From Centroberyx gerrardi (taxonomy: Eukaryota; Chordata; Actinopteri; Beryciformes; Berycidae), in assembly GCF_048128805.1 (NCBI RefSeq), contig NC_136013.1, forward strand, positions 5,256,602-5,320,601: a stretch of 64,000 nt of DNA, given 5' to 3'. Each line of letters starts with the position of its first letter. Positions within the stretch are counted from its first letter, which is position 1. The notes under the pieces are model-generated. The model was not told where the DNA came from. It made no database searches and saw only the letters and a program-made list of their open reading frames with translations. The translations under genes were made by a program, and so were the position numbers. This document shows positions 40,401 to 51,100 of this stretch, piece after piece.

Positions 40401-43400
40401 TCGGTCTGAAAAGAAGACCGTATTTTTCCTAAATTCGAGTGAAGTAACTTTCTGAAGGTTTCACCCAGCAGTACAGAGTAAAATCAACATTAGATGCGGT
40501 GCTCTGCCTCTTACCTGTGCCTCCGCATTGCTGGTGTGAGCCTCTCCTCTCTCTCCTGCTCCACAGGACCTGCCAGCTGGCATGTGGATAACATTTTGGA
40601 TGACATCAAAGGATGGAAACAGGGGTGCATTTTAAAGTCATTAATAATAAGTTTGCTGTATTTAACAAATGATCAGTTCAAAGCCTGCAGCTGTCTCCAT
40701 TTCAGGGCTGGAGCCAACTCAGTTTAGATTCACTCAATCCACAAAGGAAATTCCTTGACTCATTATAGAAACTTCAATCTCAGTTATTAAAAAAAAAAAA
40801 AAAAAAGGAAAAAAAAGGAAACATATAATAATAATACAAATAAGAAATAAAATATATAATAAAAATACAAATACAAAAGTAAATCAATAGTTTTTATAAT
40901 ATGTGTAATAATCATAATAATAATAATTGTCATAATAATAACCATAATAATCATAAAAGTTATAGACTGGATATAAGAACCTCTTTTTTGAATTTGGAAG
41001 AAAACATACTGTCCTTCTCAAATTAACTGGATTGAAAGTGAATTGACCTGAACCACGCTCACCTTGGTGCCGGTCTGCTGGCTCGTCTGGATGGGAGGCC
41101 CCTGCCCACGCTCCCTGGGAGCCGGGGGCCCGTGAGCCTGGACACCCTGGGGTGCAGGAGAGGGTGGATGGACATCGAGAGTAAACGCTTTACCCTCTAC
41201 GGCCAAGGCAGCTGTTGGCTCTGATGATGAAAACACAGATGGGAATGTCGATGATGACAAAGGTGGTGATGATGATGATGACAGTGATGATGATGATGAT
41301 GATGATGAGTGAGGATGATGATAATAACAAAAATGACAATAAGGATTATAGTGATGGTGACAGTAACAGCAACAACGAGGGAGAAAGAGTGAAAATAGTT
41401 AGAATTTCAACAAAAAGAACCTATTGTTGTGTTATATTTACATGGTGGGATCAGACTCACTGTTTTGTGTGTGCTGTTGGACAGCAGGGTCTTCTCCTCC
41501 GTTGGAGAGACTGGCAGACAGAGCCATGAGGTCAGGCTGCTGCTGAGGCACCGAGACGCTGACAGGCAGAGGGGAGGGGCTGCTATAGACTGAAGTCTGG
41601 ACCTGGACCAAGGACTGGGACTGGGGCTGGGGAACTGAGACCTGGACCTGGGCCTGGACATGGGGAACTGAGGCCTGGACATGGACCTGGGACTGGGGAA
41701 ATAAGGCCTGTGGGACCTGGACCTGATGATGGATCTGGGACTGAGCCTGGGACTGGACCTGATGATGGACCTGGGACTGGACTTGGGGATGGGAGACTGT
41801 AGCCTGGGGGACAGGATTCTCCGGTCCAGGCGTAGCCAACGGTGGCCCACTTGGTGGGGAGAAGCTTGCAGGAGCTACGCTCCCTGTGACCTGAATGGGA
41901 GGGGAGGAGCAGAGCAGGGGCGTGTCCTCGGGGTCTGAGGGGAGTGGAGAGGCCTCCACACATTGGTCTGCCATCACGGCGCGGGTGTCAGCCTGACCAA
42001 TGACTGCATGCGTCTGCGGCTGGGCCTCTCTCTCATTGGCCACGGGGGAGGAGAGGGACTCCATTGGCACCACTGGCAGAGCTCCAACCAGTAGCTCAGA
42101 TGACGTAATAGGAGAACTAAGTGCTTGCTGTGGTAAAAATGATGAAGAGAGAAACATAAATGGAGTTACATCAACAGTAAGAACCATCATTAGTGGATAG
42201 GAAAGACTTTTACATTATATGGATATAAATTAACTTCAGCATTTAGTCGCTAAATGGAGTCGCTAAATTAAAAAAAAATGCTACAGAGAGAAAATGATCA
42301 TGAGTCATCTGAATACTGAAACACTGTAAACACAACCATCATTATTGTGGAGGCAGCACTTCCACAACAACATTCAAATGTAAATCAGCTCAAGCATTTT
42401 GCCACTAAGTGAAAATCCTGGTTTGCTGATGCTCTGACCTGTTGCAGATGTTGCATAAAGGCCTGGTTCTGGGTCAAGGAGTGGGTCAAGGAGTGGGTCA
42501 CCTCCTCCACTACTTGGGTCAGGTCCGCGGGGGGCATCAGGAGTTTGGGCAGCTCCACGACTGGATCGGGGACCAGAGGAGGTTCTGGGGGCGGCTGTAG
42601 GACTGTCACTACAGGAGGAGAAGGGGACTGGAGCCCTGCAGCGGCGGGCTGCACAGAGACGTGCTGGAGAACGTGTCCGTACGGCTACAGGAGGAGACAA
42701 CAGCTACAGTCAGAGAGCTCAGACCTGAGTCAAACACCAGTGGAAAATACCTTTTTTGGGTTGTTTTCACCTGGTTTGGTGCCAGAGGGATGGGGTTTGC
42801 CACTGAAGACAACACAGTGAGTACCAGCAAGTTTAGACAAGTGCAGCTAAGTCAATTTAATGTACTTTTCTATGATTGACCTGATACTATGTGAACTGTT
42901 CTGATGCAATAAACCCCAGCCATCAGGTTCTCCAAGCAGGTTAAAGCAAATGCTAAGAGTTATTTGCAACTAATATTTGACCCAGATCTGATATAGCCAC
43001 TATTTTGAGTATGGGTTTTAAAAAAGACAGTACAACTACAGCATCAAATGGCTCATTTACATTTTAAATTTACACTCCTGGCTTTGAGTAGATCTCTAGC
43101 TGAAGCAGGACATCTATCTGGTTTCAAGTCTAGCTTTGGAATGCTAGCTCCAGAGACTGGAGTGGCTGCACCTCACCTGTGGGAGTTGGTGAAAAGTCTC
43201 TTCTGAGCTGGTCCTCTCTTCTGGGACAGCTCTCTCAGGCAGCAGCACCACAGACGCCTGCTGGAGGCTCAGCTGTCCCTCTGTCACTCCTGCCTGAGGA
43301 CCCTGGGCCTGGGTGGCAAAAGGCAGCCCCTGTACTACCGGGGGGCCGTTCATGATAGAGATGGAAGTGAGATCTGGGGGCAGCACCCCAGAACTGTTGA

Positions 43401-45614
43401 TCAAGGTAATGTGGTTCCCCAGGGCGGGACTGTGGACCAGGGTGGCTCGCTGCCCCTGCCCTCCCGGAGTGTAGGTTCCAGCCAGCTGCGCTGGCATCTG
43501 GAAGACAGTAGGGGGTGCTGACTGTAGCTGCAAAGGTCCTGAAAGCACAGTGGCCTGGCGGAGCGCTAGCTGCCCTGTAGGGGTGGTGAAGACGGGGCTG
43601 AAGTTCAGCTGTCTTTGGGGTACAGTAAGGATCTGAGAGCCGTCTACAAGGTGCCCAGCGGAGGGAGTCATGCTGTGGACCGACGGCCCATGATGACTGG
43701 TGGTGAGCAGCGGTCGAGCTGCACTGGCAGGCTGGGAGATCGTCACAGGGCACTGGCCCGGAAGAAGGAACTGGTTTTGGCCTTGGAAGAGTCCCTGAGG
43801 CTGAAGCACAAAGGAGCCGCCCTGGTTGACCAGCTGTAAGCTGACAGGCTTGTGGAGCTGCTGGGTCGGCTGCGGCTGTGGAGGTGGAGGCTTTGTGCCG
43901 GGAGGTTGGGACAGTAGAATATTTGACGAGGCAGTCCCAGGGACAAACGTAAGACCTGGGGCTGGTTTCTGCCCAGAAGGCTTGGGGCTAATTTGAACCA
44001 GTCTGGGCTGGATGCTGATGGGCAGCTTGGGCTGGATGGGCAGAGGGGCGCGCTGCAGGAGGATGCCCGGTGCTGCTGTTGTCGCTCTCAGGGTCGGGGC
44101 GAGAAGATGACGGCCCGTCACACTGGGCACCGCCTTGTGAATGATCATACTGGAGCCCTGGGCAGGACTCAGAGAGAAGGAGGTCTCAGGAGAAGGAGCG
44201 GGGAACACATTTCCAGGCAGGAGCCCCATCAGCTGAGGAGGGGCAGCGGGCTTCAGAGAAGGGCAGCCGGGCCCAACAGCCAGAAGGGAGGGCTGGGGAG
44301 GCTCCACCGCTGCCTGGGTGTCCCTGGGCAGAGCTGGGGTGATGGGCAAGGTCACTGATTTGGTGAGGAATGGTACAGTAGGTGGGGAGAGGAGAGGGGC
44401 CGGTGAGTACAGGGAGAGGCCGTCCCCAGGTTGGGCCAGGCCCGCCTCCAGAGCCATGGTCTGCTCAGTGATGTCAGCCTCCTGGAGGCTTTGCTGGAGG
44501 ATATCACATGCCACCTCCTCCTCCTCCTCCTCTTCCTCCACTTCTGCCTCCTTCCCCTCACATCCCGCCTCCCCAGGCCCGCCCTGTGCCACCCGCGGGT
44601 CCTCTCCTCCCTCCGGCGATGACAGGAGGGCCTCCTCCAGGAAGGACAGATCCACACACCCTGGTGGAGGCGTGTCTGGGGAGTCCCTGTCATCTCCCAG
44701 CAGAGAGACAGGGCTCTGGGAGAGGGAGAGAGACAGTGGGAGACGGGGGGACACAGAGAGGGGGAGAAAGGAAAAGGAGGGGAAAGTCATGTTATTAGCA
44801 GGAGTTAACAGGAAGCAGTTACAGGCACAGACGGAGAGAGGAAATCATTCTCATGGGGGAAAATGCTGGTTGTTGTGACGCTGCTGGCTGTGGATCCAGA
44901 CACTCACCGGGGCATCTGTGAAGAGGGAGGGCTCCCCAGAGGAGGAGTTAATGAGCAGGTCTTCAGTCTGCAGCTGGTGGGATGAAACGATTCAGTCGCT
45001 TTTTAGGCTGGGCTCGCATAGTCATGGTGAGAAACGCATGCGGTGTTACATTATAAATCCCTTTCACGCTGTTAGCTCTGCTCCACACATCCCGCAAGAT
45101 TGTGCCAAGAAATATTTCAAGCTCTGAACATATCATTTACACTATTGATTTTTATTCGAGTCCCTCTCTATTTGAGACTGTTTTGTTACCTCATTGGTCC
45201 CATGAAGGAAGTCGTTCAGGGCTTGGGGGTCACTGTGAAAGACGAAGAGCGGGACGAGATTAGAATCAGAATCAAAATCACTTTAATGCTGGTGAAAATG
45301 GCACAGTGACATATTGACAACCTTGACTTTTGCAGTACATAGTACACAACAAAATATGATACGTCAACAGGATCTTACGTCCAGTGTCAAAGTGACCGTG
45401 CACGACATACTATGGGCATTAGACTACAGATGTCATTCTAGATATTAAACGTTATATAGCCAACAAAGCCCTGTTCAAATGATTTTATCATTCACTCTTG
45501 ATGATCTACAGGATCATGTTCATTTCTGCTGCATAATACACCAAACCTGCGCAATAATCAGAGAGAGACTCACCACAAAACATCAAGTAGACAAGTCCCA
45601 TCTTCATCCTCCAT
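36736..45614 (-). CDS. bicra: BICRA/GLTSCR1-family protein, ncBAF chromatin-remodelling subunit (complete, 12 coding exons)
   Basis: GLTSCR1-family proteins (BICRA, BICRAL) define the non-canonical BAF complex with BRD9 and act in the nucleus. Exons in transcript order: 45614-45574, 45232-45190, 44967-44908, 44715-43177, 42684-42439, 42127-41461, 41220-41063, 40576-40515, 39500-39352, 38677-38583, 38366-38264, 37472-36736. They total 3900 nt (1299 aa); all phases agree. Human BICRA is about 1560 aa. N terminus MEDEDGTCLLDVLCDPQALN, DFLHG. CDILQQSLQEADITEQT lies in exon 4. The conserved GLTSCR domain (about residues 935-1055) holds LEDAVRRLLPYHTCAGPLP, VDQEFDTVSGFLLKRTKDMV and SPSAEMVMLERLF. 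The C terminus has LRLTIKQESGSRKVVHN, LSEHLQSAIDSILELQRLQ and AVTSILGGQL. Closer to BICRA than BICRAL in most blocks, but a separate paralog is possible. Confidence 0.9.
37473..38263 (-). other. bicra-like intron 11
   Basis: About 790 bp; includes a repeat at 38000-38235 shared with 63240-63535. Confidence 0.75.
38000..38235. repeat. Dispersed repeat shared with 63240-63535, copy 1
   Basis: GAGCATGCATCGTCTTTTTC, CCTGCTTCACATTTACACAG, GAGCTGC, CCTTGCTCA-like and GGGATTCGAACC occur in the same order as in the psen1 3' copy. GGTTCGAATCC on the minus strand resembles a tRNA B-box. Confidence 0.7.
38264..38366 (-). CDS. bicra: bicra-like coding exon 11 (GLTSCR domain end)
   Basis: 103 nt between CCACAG and GTCAGT. 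QESPSAEMVMLERLFLQAER then FALGEDRRRARRDP, matching BICRA SPSAEMVMIDRMFIQEEK. Confidence 0.94.
38583..38677 (-). CDS. bicra: bicra-like coding exon 10 (GLTSCR domain)
   Basis: 95 nt between GCACAG and GTAAGA. VDQEFDTVSGFLLKRTKDMV then NKYRQLLIGETQ, matching BICRA VDEEFETVSTQLLKRTQAML. Confidence 0.95.
38800..39130. repeat. CTCCACTGAAT dispersed repeat, copy 1
   Basis: Shares TTGAAGCTG, ATTCAGTATCTTTA, CCCCAGAATTGTATTCCTG and GGGACACTAAAACTCTCCAC with 49435-49920, and inverted with 56705-56880. Confidence 0.75.
39352..39500 (-). CDS. bicra: bicra-like coding exon 9 (GLTSCR domain start)
   Basis: 149 nt between CGTCAG and GTTAGT. Encodes FQQQLCLDH, FSTLEDAVRRLLPYHTCAGP and LPTQDDFNS, matching BICRA FEDALHRLLPYHVYQGALP. 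Confidence 0.93.
39501..40514 (-). other. bicra-like intron 8
   Basis: About 1 kb; AGT trinucleotide repeat at 39937-40026; otherwise nothing recognised. Confidence 0.75.
39937..40026. repeat. (AGT)n microsatellite
   Basis: Imperfect AGT repeat of about 90 nt. Confidence 0.95.
40515..40576 (-). CDS. bicra: bicra-like coding exon 8
   Basis: 62 nt between TGCCAG and GTAAGA, LAGPVEQEREERLTPAMRRH. Another CAG seven bases in would break the frame, so I chose the upstream one. Confidence 0.75.
40577..41062 (-). other. bicra-like intron 7, A/T-rich
   Basis: 486 bp with an 18-nt A run at 40789 and AATAAT-rich low complexity to 40960. Confidence 0.8.
41063..41220 (-). CDS. bicra: bicra-like coding exon 7
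   Basis: 158 nt between CATCAG and GTGAGC. Encodes KPTAALAVEGKAFTLDVHPP and a Pro/Gln-rich tail ending QTSQQTGTK. Confidence 0.8.
41264..41328. repeat. (GAT)n microsatellite in bicra-like intron 6
   Basis: Imperfect GAT trinucleotide repeat. Confidence 0.95.
41461..42127 (-). CDS. bicra: bicra-like coding exon 6 (Gln/Val repeat)
   Basis: 667 nt between CCACAG and GTGAGT. Contains a Val-Gln-Ser-Gln repetitive stretch (VQSQVHHQVQSQAQSQ and relatives) encoded by GACCTG-rich tandem DNA at 41590-41800, then LPVSVSVPQQQPDLMALSAS. Confidence 0.85.
42439..42684 (-). CDS. bicra: bicra-like coding exon 5
   Basis: 246 nt between CTGTAG and GTCAGA. Encodes PYGHVLQHVSVQPAAAG, a Pro-rich block and LTQNQAFMQHLQQ. 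Includes a short duplicated THSLTHSL segment. Little similarity remembered, but phase and codon-like composition fit. Confidence 0.8.
42685..43176 (-). other. bicra-like intron 4
   Basis: 492 bp; about 42765-42990 is a dispersed repeat (GGGATGGGGTTTGCCACTGA, AAGCAGGTTAAAGCAAATGC, TATTTGCAACTAATATTTGA, CCCAGATCTG) related to segments near 9405, 56915-57115 and 59110-59225. Confidence 0.65.
43177..44715 (-). CDS. bicra: bicra-like coding exon 4 (large N-terminal exon)
   Basis: 1539 nt. Starts SPVSLLGDD after TCCCAG, has VDLSFLEEALLSSP, an eight-Glu run, CDILQQSLQEADITEQ, and a long Pro/Gln/Ser-rich low-complexity region with HKPVSLQLVNQGGSFVLQPQ and NQFLLPGQ, as in BICRA. Donor CAG|GTGAGG. Confidence 0.92.
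44908..44967 (-). CDS. bicra: bicra-like coding exon 3
   Basis: 60 nt, CTGCAG acceptor, GTGAGT donor; TEDLLINSSSGEPSLFTDAP. A second CAG six bases upstream would add two residues in frame. Confidence 0.8.
45190..45232 (-). CDS. bicra: bicra-like coding exon 2
   Basis: 43 nt between CACAG and GTAACA; encodes DPQALNDFLHGTNE, near-identical to BICRA CDPQALNDFLHGSE. Confidence 0.92.
45233..45573 (-). other. bicra-like intron 1 with AATCACTTTAAT repeat, copy 3
   Basis: About 45255-45460 begins AATCAGAATCAAAATCACTT and contains AGGATCTTACGTCCAGTGTC and ACATACTATGGGCATTAGAC, the family order seen at 5701 and 29236. Confidence 0.7.
45574..45614 (-). CDS. bicra: bicra-like coding exon 1 (start)
   Basis: 41 nt: ATG then EDEDGTCLLDVL and two bases, donor TG|GTGAGT. 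Matches human BICRA MDDEDGRCLLDVI. Confidence 0.88.
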
Positions 45615-47810
45615 GTCAACTGAGGGAAAGAGGAGGTGGAATAAGGCAATGATGTAAACAACACTTTCCATTATGGGGTAATATGGAGAGGATGAAGCAG
45701 CTAGGGGCAATATTTACATGCATTCCCCTTGTTCCAGTTTACCTGCTCTTCATCCCCCTAATTACAAATTGAGCAAATCGCCCACTGTCAGCCAACAACA
45801 ATGAGAATCTTAAGCTCTTCAATTTCCTCACCCATGTGTTCAGACGGAGACCGAACATGTGGACCTACTTCATATGTAAGAGGCCCCATACAGAGCGGTC
45901 AGGCTGAGTTCTCGTGGTGGCCTCATGGGAAACTCTGGCTGGCTGTCAGGGTCTGGAAGTGGACGGATGCCAGGCCGAGGCGGCGGGACGGAGACGGATC
46001 CTCCCTCTGCCGGGGCATCGCTGTGTCTCGCAGTGTGGGAAGCCGGCGGGGAGGCTGGGGGGCACAGACCCACACGCCGTCAGGTCACCTGAGGTTATCA
46101 CCAGCCAAAACACATTTTCATCTCAGCAGTGAGACATAAGATCAATATATGATTCATCAGTTTCTTTGCCAGCTGGTTTCATGGGCTGTTGTGTGCTTTT
46201 GCAGAGACAGACACACACTTGGGAGAATAGTCTCAATCTTAGCACCAATAATAACAATATTTTTTGACTGTATTGATTATGCCAGAGGCTGAAGGAAAAA
46301 TGGAAGCTATTGTTGTGGCTATCACTGGCAACACAGACACGGGAAAGGCAAATCTGGACGCCTCAGTTGTAAATAGATGGCTCCCCCTGCGCCTGGATGA
46401 GACTTGTCCTCATGGCTGGTTGGAGCAAACAGCAAATGTGAAAAGCTCGCCACAGTGCAGCCAATTATAATATTACTCTCTCCCTCGCTCGATTTCCAGG
46501 GGAGGTCCCTTAAAAAAGACAAACCTCCCTCACCGATTCCACTGACATATTTTTGTTTACAACACGACAACCGCATTAACACCCTCAAGGTACCGCATCG
46601 CCCAATGAAATACAGGCAAACGACCCTCATCAAAACCTGCAGCGGCAAGTGCATGCTATTCTCTTTCAATAACAAGGCATGGAAACAGTGATGCATACCC
46701 CCCCAAATACAGGTTACGTAAGGTGAATGTGTGTTCATCTAAAAATAATGCTCCAAACGATGCCGGACGGGGGGCTGCTGGTGCTCCTTGTTATTTTTTT
46801 TATTTTTTTTTATTTTTTCTTGGAAGGGGGGACCACGGGAGCTGACGCCTGCTGTAAATCATATCGCAGTAACAAAAGATGCCCGTGTTAAATATCATTG
46901 CCACACAGCCGCCCCGAGCGTTTTCCCTTATCATTCTGCCATTAGAGTAATTCCGCAATTCAACCAAAAAAAAAAAAAACTCACCCCTTCTTTGTGGTTT
47001 ATTGTCCTGTCAAGCGGGCCTCTGCGCCATCGATTCTCACTCAGTGGTCTTTTCAGATGCTAAAAGGAGGAGAGGGGGTGGTGGGTGGGTTGGTGGGGTG
47101 TAGGGGATGGGGGGGGTGGGGGGTGGATGGGGTAGGGTGGGGGTGTGGGGGACCGGGGTGGGTGTGAGAAACAGACTGGGAGCCGATCACAACACAAAGG
47201 TGGAAAAATAGTAAAAGAGGCACCGAGGCTCCAGCTGCAGCGGCGTGTCGGCGAGGGGGAGACTGGCCGCTTCCTGCGCTCCTTCAGGCGGCTGCAGACG
47301 CTTCAAATATCCCCGCTCTTTGATAATGCTCCTTCATCCCCCCGTTACAGCTTTTTTTTTTTTTTTTTTTTTATTATTCCCGCAAAGCCTACGGCGGGGA
47401 TCATTATGTTAAGAGCAAGAAGAAAAAAAAACAAAAACAAGACAGCTACAAAAATGTGTAATATTATTCCCACGTCCAATAGGAAATCAATATTTCAAGA
47501 CGCGCTTATTTGCCACTGTATTGAGCGAAAAAAAAAAAAAAGGAAAATTGCCAAGTGAGCTGCTGCAAAATAAATTGTCATCCTTCGTCGCATTTCTTCC
47601 ACAGTGAACACCAGACTGTCCAAAAGAGACAGCAAGGGAGAAAGGAGGAAAGACAGAAAGAAAGAACAAATGAAAGACAGATGGAAAGAAAGAATTAAAG
47701 AAATAAAGTGTAAGAAAGAAAGAAATGGGCCCCTACTTGTAATGAGACATAACAGAAAACCCACTTCATACCCCCCCCTCCAAAATCACAATGTTTTCTT
47801 TTTATTTAAA
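45615..47810 (-). other. Region upstream of the BICRA-like start, downstream of erh
   Basis: 2.2 kb without a coding exon. It should hold the BICRA-like promoter and any noncoding exon. Contains a G-rich stretch (47065-47165), T and A homopolymers (46788-46820, 46966-46979, 47350-47372, 47529-47541) and a non-repetitive block 46280-47000. Confidence 0.6.
47065..47165. promoter_or_regulatory. G-rich tract, potential G-quadruplex cluster
   Basis: About 100 nt of GGGG/GGTGGG runs (many runs of three or more G with short loops) about 1.5 kb upstream of the BICRA-like start codon. A regulatory role is inferred. Confidence 0.4.
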
Positions 47811-48012
47811 GCAGATCTTTATTAACAACTTGAACATGTTAATACAAAATAAACACCCCCTCCAAAAGAAAAAAAAACAAGTTTTTGAAAACAAGTTACA
47901 GATAGGAAAATATTACTGATTCACAATATCATCCTGAGCCCTTGTCCCCCCCCCCCCACCCCTATCCCCAACCCTCACCCATCCCCACCCACAGAGACTT
48001 CTGGAACCGGCT
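47800..48012 (-). other. erh: erh 3'UTR with poly(A) signal
   Basis: TTTATT at 47818-47823 reads AATAAA on the minus strand, about 190 nt past the stop, typical for ERH's short 3'UTR. Includes a C run (G on the mRNA strand) at 47948. Confidence 0.6.
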
Positions 48013-48115
48013 TCATTTCCCTGCCTGCTGGGCTTGACGGCGAAGCAGCACGTAGATCTTCTCTTTGATCCAGTCCTTGTTGTACGGCTGGTACGTCTGT
48101 GTGTCGGTGCGATAC
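48013..48115 (-). CDS. erh: erh coding exon 4 (stop)
   Basis: CTTCAG acceptor; [20 protein letters not shown] then [13 protein letters not shown] and TGA. Confidence 0.97.
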
Positions 48116-51100
48116 CTGAAGCACCACAAGAAATAACATTAAAGTTTTTGATTTGGGCGTGCAGGTAGCTCACTCTCCTCATGCACATTCTGCATCATGC
48201 ACAGAAGATGAAACGACTGAAACACACAAAACACGGATGAATGAATGTGACGCTTCACTGATTCCTGTATGGAAATTCTCTTCTTGATTATTGAGACTTT
48301 ATTGATCTCTTTTTGCTTGTCCTCCTCCAGGGAGGTCAGAGGTCAGGCTCAGCCACAGAGCAGCAGCCCTGCAGCTGGGAGGGATTCAGTGTCTTGCTCA
48401 AAGACACTTCAGCAGGACGGGTGTTTGAATCCCGGTCCTCCAGCTGAAAGATGGCCGCTCTCCTGCTGGATCTACATCTCGCATAAGAAACCTCTCATTC
48501 GAATTTTTGGATAGCGTGCGTGTTCGTTGCCGCTCATTATATTTTAATCAATTGAGATCTACGCACCTAAAAAGACTGAGCTCAAAGCACAGCGAGTTTC
48601 TACTCTCACAGTGTATTTGCAGCAGTATGGGTTTGAATCCCGGCTCGTTCTACACTGTTGCACCTCTCTCATGCAAACCATTGTCTGTCCTCACCATAAT
48701 AATAATAATAGCATAATATAGTGGAGTGGAGGGCGGTGTACCGGTAAAAACACACCAGTATAAATCTGTGCTAAGGTTTAGATTTGTCCATAGTCTTTCT
48801 ACCAGATGAGCCAGACAAACTAGAGGCGAACAATCTTTGGTTGAACATTAGCCTTTACATTTAACAGACTTAATGTCAAGAATAGGGATGCACCGATACC
48901 GATACTGGTATCGGTATCGGTGCCGATACCAGGCTAAAATGGAATATCGGTATCGGAGATTTTACCCAAGACTAAAATCTGATACCGAAAGCCATGAGTA
49001 ACATGTAAGAAATAAAAGCAAACTGTCTTGATTTTATGCATTTGTAGCACGTAGAAGCCTGTATTTCTCAAACAGTGGGAAAAACAAGGATTTTATCTCA
49101 ATAATTTTGTCCATTGACCCCAAACTAAGGAAGTAAGCCTGCACTGTTCAGTAAAAGTAATGGATCGGATCGGTACTCAGTATCGGCCGATGCTTAAACT
49201 TTCATACTCGTAATCAGTATCGGCATTGAAAAAGTGGCATCGGTGCATCCCTAGTCAAGAAGTTAGTCATAATGTCAAGACACGTGGATAAAACCCAACA
49301 TGAGATCATCTTATTTGCTCATTGCTCAGCGAGTCTACAAACAAATGAGTTACATTAGAAGAGCTAATCTGAACTCAATATTATACTTCCATACTTGTCA
49401 TACTCTGAATGTAGTGTTGAATCAAGATGGATAGGGTTCAACTGATATAGGTCTTACAAGGCTAAAACCAATACCAATATTTTTTGTATTGAAGCTGCCG
49501 ATAGTCAGTATTTTGTGCAGACATTCAATATCTTTATATCTGACCATTTTCATGCCTCGCAAAAAATACATGTATTCAGTGTTTCCCCAGAATGTTATTC
49601 CTGTCAGGGTGGAAAAGCCTCTGAAACAGCATTTAGACCATCATGGGACACTAAAACTCTCCACTGAATCCCAGGATGATGATAATAAGAAAACATATTT
49701 ATGCATCCAATGAATCCAATCAAGATGTCGCATTACTATCAATCAATATTAAGGGTTTTCCACTGACACCGAGTGTAAAAAAGATCAATTATACAATAAA
49801 TATGTAATCAAAGTCTAAAATTTCCATTATAACGGAAGTGGCTGACAATGACTGGCTGACATATGGCCCAATTTATTGGCCCAATTTATTGGTAAACATA
49901 TATATCGGTCTAGCGTTAATGGTGGAGAACATTAAAGCAATTTAGAATACCTTCTCTTTGAACTAGAGTGAAGTACAACCTGGTATATTCCCACCAATCT
50001 CCTTTTACTGAAGCCAATTTCCATGTCAAACTTACACCAAACAGCTGAGGTCAGCCAGGTCGTCGATGAAGTCAAACAGCTGGCTGATGTCGTACGTTAT
50101 TGATGGACTGTTGGGGTTCATTCTCTTCAAGTGCTCCTCATACATCTTACACACACCTGTGCGGGGGACAGAAAAGATATTATTCCCCTAAATCAAAAAT
50201 CTTTTAACCCATCCAGTTAAATCCGCTGCAGAAGAATGACAGAGCAACACAATGCAAGATAAGAAGACATATTTATCATATTGTCTGGGGGCTGTTTTGA
50301 CTCCTGCTGCTGATTTAGGAATTTAAGCTTATTTTACTGTTGCACTTACTGTAAGTTGCTGGCTAAATGCCTAACATGTAAGTTAAACCAATATAGTGTA
50401 ATTTTATACGTCCTGGTCAAGTAAAACCCAAAACCCAAATCCTCATTACAACTTAAAACAATATGATTAGGCAAATTGCAATGATGTCTATGAGTATGTT
50501 TACATGCAAACTGCACTTCTGATGATGCAAATCCTGGTTAATGTCTTAATTGGAATAAGCAGTTAATCTGTATATTAACATGCCATTTACAAATATCCTT
50601 GTATACATGAATACAAACAATATTCCAAATACTACCATGGAATTGGCACTGCGCTGATAGCTGTAAATGGGGTAAGTGTACATGCATCTACATATGCCAA
50701 ATATTATCGGTATATCCCAGGTATTGTATGTTATATGGATTTCTCCTAATTTGGATAAAACACTGCCTGGGTTTTTGTAAGTGAATTGTTATATTTACAT
50801 GTCCCAACTCAAAGACATAATACTTGACTGTCCTGGATATTAACGAGATATCACTGCTGAATATTCAACATCGTTCAACTAGTGCTAGACAAATGACGAT
50901 TTGTGGATAGTTGCATTGCATCCTGAGGTGGTTTTAAGTCTGTGTCACATGTCTGTTGCCCAGTATTTACAATTTAAGTTTGTCTCACATGGAACAACCA
51001 TTATGTCCACGTGCAAAAATGGAAAGGCAAGCTGTATACATGTCAGCAGTGGATATAAACAGATTTAACCTAGGGGGAAAAAAGGACAATGTCTGTGTTG

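Larger units (their letters stand above)
48116..50035 (-). other. erh intron 3 (repeat-rich)
   Basis: 1.9 kb containing a teleost repeat at 48285-48480, a hAT MITE at 48883-49253 and a CTCCACTGAAT repeat at 49435-49920. No coding signal. Confidence 0.85.

Noticed and set aside
43993-44878. Plus-strand frames of 121 and 186 codons opposite BICRA-like exon 4
   Set aside because: Shadow frames in a low-complexity coding exon.
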